A DNA stretch of 64,000 bases from Aureitalea marina (GCF_002943755.1 NZ_MQUB01000001.1:1724501-1788500), one strand, 5' to 3'. Shown: positions 49,373 to 57,545, counted from the first letter of the stretch. The notes: a model not told the origin generated them from the letters alone. A program made the numbers and translations.

Positions 49373-50020
49373 ATGAAGCCGAAAGTGACCACCGATTTTC
49401 AGGAAGGAAATGCCCAGATCTTCAAGAATCCTGTCCTGGAGAGCCTTACGAAAACCAATCCGATTCAAAACATTATCGTCTATGGGTTGACCATTGCGGC
49501 CTTGATCTATGTTGCTGTTGACTGGATCGGACTTAGTCCTTTGATGGTGCTTGGCTTATTTGTGAGCGGGATCTTTGTCTGGACCTTTGCAGAATATATG
49601 CTTCACCGTTTCCTGTTTCATTGGGTGACTGAGGCCAAATGGTCTCAACGCTTCCATTTCATCATGCACGGATCACATCACCAACACCCAAAAGATGAGG
49701 AGAGATTGTTAATGCCTCCGGTACCGGGCCTCATTATGGCCAGTGTGTTGTTTGGGATTTTCTTTTTGATCTTCTGGATCGCAGGATACTCTGATCTGAC
49801 CTTCGGATTTTTTCCAGGATTCTTTAGCGGTTACTTGATGTACTCATTTGTACACCGGGCTACCCATACCATGAAACCACCCAAGCGATTCCGTCATCTA
49901 TGGCACCATCACAGTCTTCACCACTACCGCTTTCCAGACAAAGCTTTTGGTGTTTCCAATACATTTTGGGATCGTGTCTTTGGGACCATGCCTCCAGCCT
50001 CAGCCCGACTGAAGCGATAG
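49373..50020 (+). CDS. Fatty acid hydroxylase superfamily (sterol desaturase-like) protein
   Basis: A 215-residue membrane enzyme with four or five spans and the di-iron histidine clusters of the fatty acid hydroxylase superfamily: HRFLFH (near 78), HGSHHQHP (near 102), HRATHT (near 163) and HLWHHHSLHHY (near 178). It probably hydroxylates the acyl chain of a lipid such as a sphingolipid or ornithine lipid at position 2; sphingolipids are common in this phylum (inference). It has its own strong promoter and converges with the next gene with one base between stops. Confidence 0.88.
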   Translation: MKPKVTTDFQEGNAQIFKNPVLESLTKTNPIQNIIVYGLTIAALIYVAVDWIGLSPLMVLGLFVSGIFVWTFAEYMLHRFLFHWVTEAKWSQRFHFIMHGSHHQHPKDEERLLMPPVPGLIMASVLFGIFFLIFWIAGYSDLTFGFFPGFFSGYLMYSFVHRATHTMKPPKRFRHLWHHHSLHHYRFPDKAFGVSNTFWDRVFGTMPPASARLKR

Positions 50021-50021
50021 C

Positions 50022-51188
50022 CTATCTTATCGGTTTCATCCGCTCAAACGGAGTTTCCCGATCAAAATAATACCTGTAGGTAGAGTGCACCTTGCAGATC
50101 TCTCCCCCCACCTGCTTGACTACGATGATCATCTTACGATTAAAGTCTCCTATTCCATTGATCTCCAGGTTATCATATAGACCGGGCATGGTTTTCATTG
50201 CATTGTAACAGGTCATAGCAAGGGAGCCGTCCACACCTTTTCCCTGATGTTCAGGGACAATACCGAAAACTATCCCCAACATCTTGGTATTCTTCATGGT
50301 CAATTTATACCATAAGAACTTCAGAGTGCCTATCAGGCTCATTTTACCGTTGAGGTGCTTAAAGATCTGATTCACTTCAGGTATATTCAGATAAAAGGCA
50401 ATAGGCTGGTCTTTGTAATAAATCAGCCACATGATCCTCGGATCAATGATGGGTTTCATCCTCTTAAACATCTTGATGGCCTGTTCGTAACTCAACCCTG
50501 AAACACCCTCGTGTTTGACCCAGGCCTTGTTGTAGATATCAACAATATCTGCTACCTGTTTCTTGAAATTCTTCATATCAAATGACCGAACATCATAGTC
50601 GGGATTTTCGGCCACCATACTAGCCTTCCGCTGAAGCTTCTGATCGACCATCACACGGGTATCCTTCCTAAATGTATAATGCTCATAATAGACCTGAAAT
50701 CCGTAATTCTCGAACAGTTCCTTGTAATAGGGTAAATGATAATTACAGTTATAATTGGGTTCCAAATCATAACCTATGGTCAGTAACCCCCACCATTTAT
50801 CTCGGCGTCCAAAGTTGATCGGACCATCCATGTAGGAGGCACCGCGTTCGATCAACCATTTCTTAGCTGTATCAAAAAGTAAATTGGCTGCTTCCTGACT
50901 TGGCGAACATTCAAAAAAACCAATTCCACCTGTAGATTCTAGTTCGGAGTCCACCGCCTTACGATCGACCACGAAGGCCGCAATTCTTCCGATGGTACCT
51001 TCAGCGTCTGTCAATAACCATCGAATACAATCTCCACGATGAAATGTAGGGTTGTTTTCACGATCAAAGACCTGATTGATATCCTGATTAAGTGGTCTTA
51101 TATACGCCTGATCACCTGCATAAAGGGAATGGGCAAAGTCGATAAATTCTTGCTGATGCTCAGCAGTCTTAACCTCGATTAGATGCAT
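50022..51188 (-). CDS. GNAT-like acyltransferase-family protein, function unknown
   Basis: A 388-residue protein with an N-terminal half like a GNAT fold: MHLIEVKTAEHQQEFIDFAH, RWLLTDAEGTIGRIAAFVVD (near 60) and GGIGFFECSPSQEAANLLFD (near 86), and a second GNAT-like half ending with GKGVDGSLAMTCYNAMKTMP (near 317). Proteins of this type in Bacteroidota are annotated as GTP cyclohydrolase-associated or hypothetical, and no substrate is known to me. The start is the ATG at 51188; a TTG frame 9 codons longer is less likely. It stands alone between convergent and divergent neighbours. Confidence 0.65.
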   Translation of the reverse strand: MHLIEVKTAEHQQEFIDFAHSLYAGDQAYIRPLNQDINQVFDRENNPTFHRGDCIRWLLTDAEGTIGRIAAFVVDRKAVDSELESTGGIGFFECSPSQEAANLLFDTAKKWLIERGASYMDGPINFGRRDKWWGLLTIGYDLEPNYNCNYHLPYYKELFENYGFQVYYEHYTFRKDTRVMVDQKLQRKASMVAENPDYDVRSFDMKNFKKQVADIVDIYNKAWVKHEGVSGLSYEQAIKMFKRMKPIIDPRIMWLIYYKDQPIAFYLNIPEVNQIFKHLNGKMSLIGTLKFLWYKLTMKNTKMLGIVFGIVPEHQGKGVDGSLAMTCYNAMKTMPGLYDNLEINGIGDFNRKMIIVVKQVGGEICKVHSTYRYYFDRETPFERMKPIR

Positions 51189-51249
51189 CCGGAATGGGAC
51201 AATACGTTGAAACAATAAACTTAGAAAAAAAAGCTAAACTGACCTCAAC

Positions 51250-51280
51250 AAAAAAAAGCCCGATCTAGAAAGATCGGGCT
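51250..51280 (-). terminator. Intrinsic terminator of the DsrE-like gene
   Basis: Minus strand: AGCCCGATCT (51280-51271), TTCT loop, AGATCGGGCT (51266-51257), then a run of eight T (51257-51250). It lies 20 bp downstream of the stop at 51301. Confidence 0.9.
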
Positions 51281-51300
51281 CACAGTTGGTTGGTATTTAA

Positions 51301-51714
51301 TTATTGGTGGGCTTCCTTGATATAACCCCAGCCCTCCGCTTGTTTTTGAATGATCTCCAGTATGCCATCCGGCACGACGTCTACACCTTTGATCAATTGG
51401 TCTTCACTTACCTTATAGCGGTTCATAGTTCCCTGACAGATTTTAAACGAAACATTACCTTCGGCGGCCAAGGTCTCAATATCCTTAGCCACAGAAGATT
51501 TGTCTGCTAAGACCATGTTCATGGCCTTGGAATACATAACCACTTCAAATTCCGACTCCGGGTAAGCCTCGGACATAAATTTGACATGGCGAATAGTAGA
51601 TTGATGTGTTCCTTCGTCGGCACTGGTCACGTCAAAGACGATCTTGACCGGCTTTTCCTGGGCCATCACCAGCCCTCCGATCAACAGCATTAAAACACTG
51701 ACAAACTTTCTCAT
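51301..51714 (-). CDS. Exported DsrE/DsrF-like protein
   Basis: A 137-residue protein with a Sec signal peptide (MRKFVSVLMLLIGGLVMAQE) followed by a DsrE/F-like fold, with PVKIVFDVTSADEGTHQSTI near residue 22 and KICQGTMNRYKVSEDQLIKG near 95. One conserved-type cysteine is in FKICQGT. DsrE-like proteins bind or transfer sulfur. The start at 51714 gives the signal peptide; the frame extends upstream over the neighbouring gene without one. It is 10 bp downstream of the Tat-exported protein and ends in a strong terminator. Confidence 0.8.
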   Translation of the reverse strand: MRKFVSVLMLLIGGLVMAQEKPVKIVFDVTSADEGTHQSTIRHVKFMSEAYPESEFEVVMYSKAMNMVLADKSSVAKDIETLAAEGNVSFKICQGTMNRYKVSEDQLIKGVDVVPDGILEIIQKQAEGWGYIKEAHQ

Positions 51715-51724
51715 GACAATCGCA

Positions 51725-52417
51725 TTAATTACCGGCAAATATGTAACCACATCCGTGTTCTTGTGCTCTACCCAAGGCCCAGACCCCAGAAGGTACAACT
51801 TGAATGCCTGGATGCACACCGGCTTTCCATTCCTCGTAAACGGCATCAGAATCTAGTCCCATACCAGCAGCTGCCACACCACTGTATACCCGCAGTGCCA
51901 GATCGCAAACACAGAACATGGCCTTACGCTCTTGCATCTTTTTGATTCCATCGATCCCGGGTAGTGGGAAGTCACCATCTTGAGGCTCGTAATACGGGTT
52001 TCGCAATGAAGGTGCCTGTGTTTTGTTGTCTTTGACATCGAACATTTCCCCAAACTTATACTTCTCCCAAAGTTCTGATTTCATGGCAAATGGTATGGCC
52101 GAATGACGCAAGACACAAACCGCCGTCATATCTCCATCTGGAGTACCGGTCTGATTGTTGGTGAGGTAGAATGCCCATGTCCAAATAACTGGAAATCCGT
52201 CGTGAGGTGTAGATCCATCGTAAGCAATGCGATGACTTCCCTTAACGTTGTCCTTAAACCACTTGTCCGCATCATTGGGCGATAGCGGTGGATGAGTTGG
52301 TAGAGTTGGTAGAGCAGCCTGTATCGGGTTGGTCAAAACGGATAGGCTACTAGCGGCTGCTCCAAGCGCCACGGCGCTCAAGAATTGCCTGCGCGAATTT
52401 AAATCTGCAGATTTCAT
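51725..52417 (-). CDS. Tat-exported protein, DsrE-like, with Cys-x-Cys motif
   Basis: A 230-residue protein with a clear twin-arginine signal (NSRRQFLSAVALGAAASSLS, residues 7-26). The mature part has CVLRHSAIPFAMKSELWEKY (near 102), a Cys-x-Cys in AMFCVCDLALRVYSGVAAAG (near 165) and PSGVWALGRAQEHGCGYIF at the C-terminus. The last segment resembles the C-terminal part of DsrE-type proteins, so a sulfur-binding role is possible; I do not recognise a named family. Folding before export via Tat often indicates a cofactor. It sits between the cytochrome c and the DsrE-like genes. Confidence 0.72.
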   Translation of the reverse strand: MKSADLNSRRQFLSAVALGAAASSLSVLTNPIQAALPTLPTHPPLSPNDADKWFKDNVKGSHRIAYDGSTPHDGFPVIWTWAFYLTNNQTGTPDGDMTAVCVLRHSAIPFAMKSELWEKYKFGEMFDVKDNKTQAPSLRNPYYEPQDGDFPLPGIDGIKKMQERKAMFCVCDLALRVYSGVAAAGMGLDSDAVYEEWKAGVHPGIQVVPSGVWALGRAQEHGCGYIFAGN

Positions 52418-52534
52418 AAAAAGTGTTTATTGGTTAGATGAATACCGGGTAGGAAGCGGAGGTAGAAGGAAGCGGTTATAATTTACGAAAATTCAACGGC
52501 ATGGTCTAGGCAAGGCGCATGCGAATTTCCCTAC

Positions 52535-53587
52535 TTATTTGCTCTTTTCTATTTGATGCTCACGTTTATAAAAGGCCATGATCTCCAAAAACGGGCCGAG
52601 TTGATGCTGTTCGATACTAAATGGATCCGCAAATGGCGGATAAGGTGTAGACACAGGTTTTTTCACCAGATCAGGGAAATCTTTCTCCAGATTAGCCTTG
52701 ACAGGACGGTTTCTTTGGTTGATGTATCCGGCAACATCATAGGCCTCTTCGTCAGATAATTTAGGGTCGAGATAGGTCACACCAAATGGCATGTTCGCCT
52801 TGATGAACTGGGCCGCGGTGATTACCCGATTCATACCCGCTCCGTTGTTGAAGGAATCTGGCCCCCATAAGGGTGGATATAGATAAACCTGGGAATTGGG
52901 TTTGAGTCGTCCTTGTCCATTGGCACCATGACATTCAGAGCATACCCGATGAAATATAGCCGCGCCTTGTTCCAGGTCCACAGCGCGATCCGGCAATTGG
53001 ATACTTACAAAACCCTGCCCTTCTATCTTGCCGTCGTCAGGTGCAAATCGGCTCAACCAGTTGAGATAGGCAATATAAGCCTTCATCTCCCGGCTATCCT
53101 CTGGCATCATCCGACCGTTCATACTCCGCTCTAAACATCCGTTTATCCGCTCTTCGATGCTCCCGATCTTATCCTCGCGTCCCCGGTATTGCGGAAACCG
53201 TTGGATTATCCCGATCAAGGGAGCCGCGTAAGGTTTGGTCCCTCCCATCAAGTGGCAGTTGTTACAGGATAGATTGTTTCCGCTGTATATTTTTAGTGAA
53301 TCACCATTACCCGGACCGATATACTGCGGAGTCTTGGTGAATAGTTCGTACCCCCACTTGATCTCCAGGTTCTCCGGAGAATGATCTAAGGTCGATACCG
53401 CGTATTCCAGATCGTAAATACTCTGAGCTGAGTATGCGTTCGTATCTGCCTGCTGGAGCTGATTATCCGGCTGAAAGGTCCCTATATAGATAAGGACAAC
53501 ACATCCCACGGATACAATCATAAAAAGTGCGATGAGCTGACGCATCAGCCGTTTGACCGGGTCCATATGTGGTAAAGGGTCACTCAT
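52535..53587 (-). CDS. tsdA: TsdA-like dihaem cytochrome c (thiosulfate dehydrogenase candidate)
   Basis: A 350-residue membrane-anchored dihaem cytochrome c (N-terminal span about residues 17-35). Haem 1 binds at CNNCH (108-112, in NLSCNNCHLMGGTKPYAAP) and haem 2 at CSECH (216-220). The block EERINGCLERSMNGRMMPED around Cys151 is characteristic of TsdA, in which such a cysteine is an axial haem-1 ligand. TsdA oxidises two thiosulfate to tetrathionate (or the reverse) in the periplasm. The C-terminal DPFSIEQHQLGPFLEIM is an extension. Neighbouring rhodanese, DsrE-like and thioredoxin-like genes support a role in sulfur chemistry. Confidence 0.8.
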   Translation of the reverse strand: MSDPLPHMDPVKRLMRQLIALFMIVSVGCVVLIYIGTFQPDNQLQQADTNAYSAQSIYDLEYAVSTLDHSPENLEIKWGYELFTKTPQYIGPGNGDSLKIYSGNNLSCNNCHLMGGTKPYAAPLIGIIQRFPQYRGREDKIGSIEERINGCLERSMNGRMMPEDSREMKAYIAYLNWLSRFAPDDGKIEGQGFVSIQLPDRAVDLEQGAAIFHRVCSECHGANGQGRLKPNSQVYLYPPLWGPDSFNNGAGMNRVITAAQFIKANMPFGVTYLDPKLSDEEAYDVAGYINQRNRPVKANLEKDFPDLVKKPVSTPYPPFADPFSIEQHQLGPFLEIMAFYKREHQIEKSK

Positions 53588-53651
53588 AAATAATCTACAA
53601 TCAGCGGAGTAGGCAAGGTGGGAGGCGGGATATGACGACTAAAGATAAAAT

Positions 53652-53671
53652 AACCGGGACATTGCCCGGTT
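53652..53671 (-). terminator. Hairpin after the rhodanese genes
   Basis: Arms AACCGGG (53652-53658) and CCCGGTT (53665-53671) with a 6-nt loop; on the minus strand an imperfect T-rich stretch (TTATTTTATCTTTA) follows, which also contains a TATCTTTA -7-like element for the downstream cytochrome gene. Confidence 0.6.
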
Positions 53672-53692
53672 TAAATTTATTCGGAAAACTGT

Positions 53693-54091
53693 TTAATTCA
53701 CAGTTTCTAATTCGTTGTCTTGCCATTCCTGTATACCTCCTTGTAGGTCGTAAACTTTAGTAAACCCCATCTCCTTGAGGATCTTGGCCGCTCGGGCAGA
53801 TCGCTTTCCGGATCGGCAATAGACATATACGGGTTTGGACTTATCTAATACGCCTACCTGATCCTGAAAATCGTCATCGGTAACACAAATGTTTTGGGCA
53901 TTCTTCAAATGGGACACGGAGTACTCTTCCGGTGTCCGAACATCTACCAATTGCAGAGAATCTGAACCATAAACGGCCTCATAGACCTGCAGCGGTGGGA
54001 TCACCTCGATCTCACCCGTGGTCACTTCCTGCTTACAACTCCCTAAGGCTAGTAGAAGGAATAATATCAAAATATTCAGGCCTTTCCTCAT
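53693..54091 (-). CDS. Rhodanese-domain lipoprotein
   Basis: A 132-residue lipoprotein (lipobox LGSC, Cys20) with one rhodanese domain. The active-site loop VYCRSGKRSARA (Cys near residue 93) is complete, and LVDVRTPEEYSVSHL is the usual N-terminal signature. Rhodaneses carry a persulfide. The ATG at 54091 is chosen over a TTG four codons upstream; the latter would overlap the previous gene's stop. It follows the cytoplasmic rhodanese directly, so a periplasmic and a cytoplasmic sulfur carrier are encoded together. Confidence 0.88.
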   Translation of the reverse strand: MRKGLNILILFLLLALGSCKQEVTTGEIEVIPPLQVYEAVYGSDSLQLVDVRTPEEYSVSHLKNAQNICVTDDDFQDQVGVLDKSKPVYVYCRSGKRSARAAKILKEMGFTKVYDLQGGIQEWQDNELETVN

Positions 54092-54099
54092 AATAGTGA

Positions 54100-54414
54100 T
54101 CAATTAGGTACCGTCTCTCCCGACCATTCCATAATACCCCCTAAGAGGTTATAAGTGGATTCGATACCAATAGAATTGAGTACCGCACAAGCCTGGGCAC
54201 TTCTACCACCTGACCGGCAATAGACGTAATAATTCTTACTGGCGTCCAATTGCTGAACAGCCTCCATAAAGGAAGGTGGATCATAGATGTCAATTTGTTT
54301 AGCCCCTGGAATGGAGACTTCATCGAATTCCTCTTTGGTGCGGACATCCAGGATAACGGCCTCGTTATCGGCTGCCAATTGGCTTTTCCACTGGTCCTGC
54401 GTTAGATCTGGCAT
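54100..54414 (-). CDS. Rhodanese-like domain protein
   Basis: A 104-residue single-domain rhodanese without signal peptide, so probably cytoplasmic. VILDVRTKEEFDEVSIPGAK and VYCRSGGRSAQACAVL with the active-site Cys near 72 are diagnostic. It differs from the neighbouring lipoprotein rhodanese but shares the CRSG-RSA loop. The two genes are 8 bp apart and form an operon. Confidence 0.88.
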   Translation of the reverse strand: MPDLTQDQWKSQLAADNEAVILDVRTKEEFDEVSIPGAKQIDIYDPPSFMEAVQQLDASKNYYVYCRSGGRSAQACAVLNSIGIESTYNLLGGIMEWSGETVPN

Positions 54415-54461
54415 AGTGTTAAATAAATCTTAAAAATAAGAAATGTTTCCTCAATAGACGC

Positions 54462-54496
54462 AAAAAAACCCGAAACGTTACATTCTCGTTTCGGGT
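54462..54496 (-). terminator. Intrinsic terminator of the thioredoxin-family gene
   Basis: Minus strand: ACCCGAAACG (54496-54487), 9-nt loop, CGTTTCGGGT (54477-54468), followed by a run of T to 54462. It lies 22 bp downstream of the stop at 54519. Confidence 0.9.
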
Positions 54497-54518
54497 AAAT
54501 GTTAAACAAAAACCGGAA

Positions 54519-55142
54519 TCAGGCCTTGACCTTAACGGAACAGCCAATCGCTCTAGTTTCTTTTACGGTAACTTCTTTTCCCTTAATTAGTTGGTTTACA
54601 GCATTAGCTAAAAAGCGATCTTTAACACCCGAGGCATTACGGACATTATCGTCTATTGCGCCAATGTACTTCACAATATTCTTTCCGTTCTCTTTATTCA
54701 GTAAGTAAACATGTGGGGTTTTCTTGGCACCGTACTGGGCATAGACCGTTTTGGACTCGTCATAGAGATAAGGAAATGTAAATCCTTTATCCTTGGCCTT
54801 CTTCTGCATTAGTTGGAATGTATCATCCGGTTGAACGTCCGGATCATTCGGGTTGATCGCGATAACCGGGTAGCCCTCGCTCTTAAATTCCTTATCCAGG
54901 GCAATGATCCTGTCTTCTGAAGCAACTGCATACGGACAGGTGTTACAGGTAAAGATCACGATAAAACCTTTGGCATCCGGATAATCACCATAGGAGACCA
55001 TCTTGCCGTCTACATTCTTCAGGTTGATGTCTGCCGCCTCATCTCCAATGGTGTAACCTCCATCCAGGTATGTAAAACTAGACAGACCAACGATGGCCGC
55101 CGTGGCCCAAATAAAAAGTACGAGTGATTGTTTTAGTTTCAT
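54519..55142 (-). CDS. Exported thioredoxin-family protein (AhpC/TSA-like)
   Basis: A 207-residue protein with a signal peptide (about residues 1-23) and a thioredoxin fold of the peroxiredoxin/redoxin type. The redox motif CNTCPYA has cysteines 66 and 69. VFTCNTCPYAVASEDRIIAL and the following AINPNDPDVQPDDTFQLMQK are typical of the TlpA/redoxin-like family widespread in flavobacteria. It would keep periplasmic partners reduced. It is 2 bp downstream of the TlpA-like gene. Confidence 0.85.
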   Translation of the reverse strand: MKLKQSLVLFIWATAAIVGLSSFTYLDGGYTIGDEAADINLKNVDGKMVSYGDYPDAKGFIVIFTCNTCPYAVASEDRIIALDKEFKSEGYPVIAINPNDPDVQPDDTFQLMQKKAKDKGFTFPYLYDESKTVYAQYGAKKTPHVYLLNKENGKNIVKYIGAIDDNVRNASGVKDRFLANAVNQLIKGKEVTVKETRAIGCSVKVKA

Positions 55143-55144
55143 GA

Positions 55145-55702
55145 TTATTCGAGTATGGTTTTCAATTCAGTTTCTATCTCCTCATAGGTAAAGGAACGCT
55201 CGTAGAATTTCTCTTCCTCTCCCTTGATCAACAAGGTGGCCGGGATGGCACCGCTCCATTCTTCTGCTACCTTGGGTATCCAAGTATTAGCATCAGAATC
55301 GTCCAGCATCACTACCTCCGCTTGCAAACCTTTCTGCTTTACAAAAGGTACGACCTGGGTCTCCAACAGATCTGGAAGGTCAAGACTGACCAGGACCACT
55401 TTTACATTTTGATCTTTGAATTTTTTGTTCAGCTCTTCAAAGGCAGGTAATTCCTTGATACAAGGTTTGCACCAGGTGGCCCAGAAATTGATCACGTAAG
55501 TAGTCTCTTCGGATTGCCCGCGGTATAACTCTTCGAAGCGATCAAAATCAAAACTTGCAATAGTAGATCCAACTTCGTCGATAGTAATATCACTTACCGC
55601 GCTTGTTTGCTCCAATTCCGCCTGTGCCGTTTTGGACTCTTCTTGCCCTTTACAAGATACCAGGAGGATTATAAAAGATACAAGTAGCAGAAATGCTTTC
55701 AT
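55145..55702 (-). CDS. TlpA-family thioredoxin-like lipoprotein
   Basis: A 185-residue lipoprotein (lipobox LVSC, Cys17) with a thioredoxin fold. The redox motif is WATWCKPCIKELP (Cys78, Cys81), the TlpA-type CxPC, and the cis-Pro region is GAIPATLLIKG (near 160). TlpA-like proteins reduce disulfides in the periplasm, often for cytochrome c or copper-protein biogenesis, which fits the cytochrome c encoded 1.6 kb away. It is the first gene of a two-gene operon on the minus strand. Confidence 0.87.
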   Translation of the reverse strand: MKAFLLLVSFIILLVSCKGQEESKTAQAELEQTSAVSDITIDEVGSTIASFDFDRFEELYRGQSEETTYVINFWATWCKPCIKELPAFEELNKKFKDQNVKVVLVSLDLPDLLETQVVPFVKQKGLQAEVVMLDDSDANTWIPKVAEEWSGAIPATLLIKGEEEKFYERSFTYEEIETELKTILE

Positions 55703-55830
55703 GCACTAAATGTAGCGAATGACCGCCGGAGTCCGAAGTCATTTAACAAATCGTTAATCCCGGCTTTCTCCATTTTAAAACCGACAATGATAAAATTGTG
55801 TTAAAGAGAATGAATTCCATAAAATCTGCA

Positions 55831-55849
55831 TATATTTGTATCTACAAAT
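55831..55849 (+). promoter_or_regulatory. -7 element covered by a palindromic operator
   Basis: TATATTTG (55831-55838) matches TAnnTTTG; a perfect palindrome ATTTGTA-TC-TACAAAT (55834-55849) overlaps its 3' half and the expected transcription start. It lies 16 nt before the ATG of the MarR regulator, the classical place for autorepression. Another imperfect repeat ACAAT/ATTGT lies at 55784-55798. Confidence 0.75.
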
Positions 55850-55864
55850 GTTGTATTAACAATT

Positions 55865-56320
55865 ATGTCGATAGAAAGAAGTATAAAATCAACCAAGCCC
55901 ATGGCTATTGATACCAAAACGGTTATCAATATCATGTATACCAGTCGGCACATTGAAAAGACAATCGATCAGTTCAGACAGCACGATCTGACCATGCAGC
56001 AGTATAACGTCTTACGAATTTTAAGAGGTCAAAAAGGTCAGCCCGCTAACCTGTCTACCATTCAAGAAAGGATGATCGATAAGAACAGTAACACCACTCG
56101 CCTGGTGGACAAGCTGATCGAAAAAGGCCTGACCCGGCGTCAGCAATGTGAAGCCAACCGCAGAAAGGTTGAGATATTCATTACCGACAAAGGCATGGAT
56201 CTGCTTAGCACATTGGATCCACTGACAGAAAAGATCAATCGGGAAATTGTGAGTAACCTGAGTCATACAGAAAAAGAAAAATTAAATCAACTCCTAGATA
56301 AACTACGAAACGATGAGTAA
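55865..56320 (+). CDS. MarR-family transcriptional regulator
   Basis: A 151-residue winged-helix regulator. The helix-turn-helix covers about residues 52-85 (ANLSTIQERMIDKNSNTTRL), followed by the wing (RRQQCEANRRKVEIFITDKG). MarR proteins are dimers that release DNA on binding a small molecule or on cysteine oxidation. The only cysteine is Cys95, in the wing, not at the N-terminal site of OhrR-type sensors. A second in-frame Met (residue 13) is possible. The gene overlaps the nitroreductase gene by 8 nt, so it is likely to control the nitroreductase and YceI genes through the operator directly upstream. Confidence 0.9.
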   Translation: MSIERSIKSTKPMAIDTKTVINIMYTSRHIEKTIDQFRQHDLTMQQYNVLRILRGQKGQPANLSTIQERMIDKNSNTTRLVDKLIEKGLTRRQQCEANRRKVEIFITDKGMDLLSTLDPLTEKINREIVSNLSHTEKEKLNQLLDKLRNDE

Positions 56321-56945
56321 CTACCTCGACAGTCTGAATTGGCGATATGCCACCAAGAAATTTGACCCCTCCAAGTCCTTATCTGACGAAGACCTGGATT
56401 ATATCAAAGAAGCCATGCGGCTCTCTGCCTCTTCCTACGGTCTACAACCTTATGAAGTACTGATCATTCAAGACCCGGAGATCCGGGCCAAACTGAAACC
56501 AGCTTCCTGGAACCAGACCCAGATCACCGATGCCGCCTACGTGGTCGTCATTGCCAACCAATCCACCTTTGGTGACGAATTGGTTGATGATTATATCGAT
56601 AACCTGGTCGAGACAAGAGGTGTAAGCAAAGAAGATGTTCAGGGCTACGCAGATTTTATGAAGAACACCCTGGGCGGATTTCCAGAAGAGATCAAAGCTC
56701 AATGGACAGCTAAACAGTCTTATATCGTCCTGGCCAATCTACTTTCAGCGGCCGCTGAGCGCAGAGTAGATGCCTGTCCGATGGAAGGTTTCGATCCGGC
56801 CCAATACAACGAGATACTAGGCCTAGGTGAAAGAAACCTAAACGCCGCCGTGGTGGCCACCATAGGCTATCGCAGCGACGAAGACGCCACACAACATTAT
56901 CCAAAGGTTCGAAAATCAAACGACATTCTATTTAAAACCATTTAA
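56313..56945 (+). CDS. NAD(P)H-dependent nitroreductase family protein
   Basis: A 210-residue FMN-dependent reductase. It starts MSNYLDSLNWRYATKKFDPS with the RYATKKFD flavin-phosphate motif and has YGLQPYEVLI (near 43) and RVDACPMEGFDPAQYNEILG (near 151), typical of the NfsB/YfkO-type family. It reduces quinones, nitroaromatics or related oxidants. The gene overlaps marR by 8 nt and precedes yceI by 19 bp, so it is part of the MarR regulon unit. Confidence 0.9.
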   Translation: MSNYLDSLNWRYATKKFDPSKSLSDEDLDYIKEAMRLSASSYGLQPYEVLIIQDPEIRAKLKPASWNQTQITDAAYVVVIANQSTFGDELVDDYIDNLVETRGVSKEDVQGYADFMKNTLGGFPEEIKAQWTAKQSYIVLANLLSAAAERRVDACPMEGFDPAQYNEILGLGERNLNAAVVATIGYRSDEDATQHYPKVRKSNDILFKTI

Positions 56946-56964
56946 CACGTAAATACTAAAAACG

Positions 56965-57534
56965 ATGAAAAAGACAGCTAAAACGTTAAGCCTTTTATTT
57001 GTTGCCCTGGCAGCATTTGCCTTTGCACCAAGCACTATCAAGAAGATCGATGTAAAAGAAAGCTCAATTGCCTGGGTAGGTAAAAAAGTGACCGGACAAC
57101 ATACCGGAACCATCAATCTGAAGGAAGGTTACCTGGAAATGGATGGAGACGCAGTAAAAAGTGGAAAGTTCGTTGTAGACATGACTTCCCTGACCGTAAC
57201 TGACCTGGAAGCGGGGAAAGGAAAGGAAAAATTGGAAGGCCACCTGAATTCCGACGATTTCTTCGGTGTTGCCAATCATCCAACAGCTACCCTAAATATC
57301 AAAAAAGGAAAGGTAAGCGGCAATACACATACCCTGATGGGAGATATCACCATCAAAGGAGAGACTCAACCCCTGACATTCGACCTCGTTATGAACGGAA
57401 ACACTGGTACTGCCAAGGTAGTTATCGATAGAACCAAATTTGGAATCCGTTACGGATCTGGCAGCTTTTTCGACAATCTTGGAGACAAAGCGATCTACGA
57501 TGATTTCGAACTGGATATCACCTTGAAATTTTAA
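56965..57534 (+). CDS. YceI-family periplasmic lipid-binding protein
   Basis: A 189-residue protein with a Sec signal peptide (about residues 1-21, KTLSLLFVALAAFAFA) and the lipocalin-like YceI beta barrel, with SSIAWVGKKVTGQHTGTINL (near 32), LEGHLNSDDFFGVANHPTAT (near 91) and GDITIKGETQPLTFDLVMNG (near 127). YceI proteins bind polyisoprenoids and are often induced with redox-stress genes. It is the last gene of the MarR unit, 51 bp upstream of the trp promoter's upstream region. Confidence 0.92.
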   Translation: MKKTAKTLSLLFVALAAFAFAPSTIKKIDVKESSIAWVGKKVTGQHTGTINLKEGYLEMDGDAVKSGKFVVDMTSLTVTDLEAGKGKEKLEGHLNSDDFFGVANHPTATLNIKKGKVSGNTHTLMGDITIKGETQPLTFDLVMNGNTGTAKVVIDRTKFGIRYGSGSFFDNLGDKAIYDDFELDITLKF

Positions 57535-57545
57535 CGAGTATAAGG

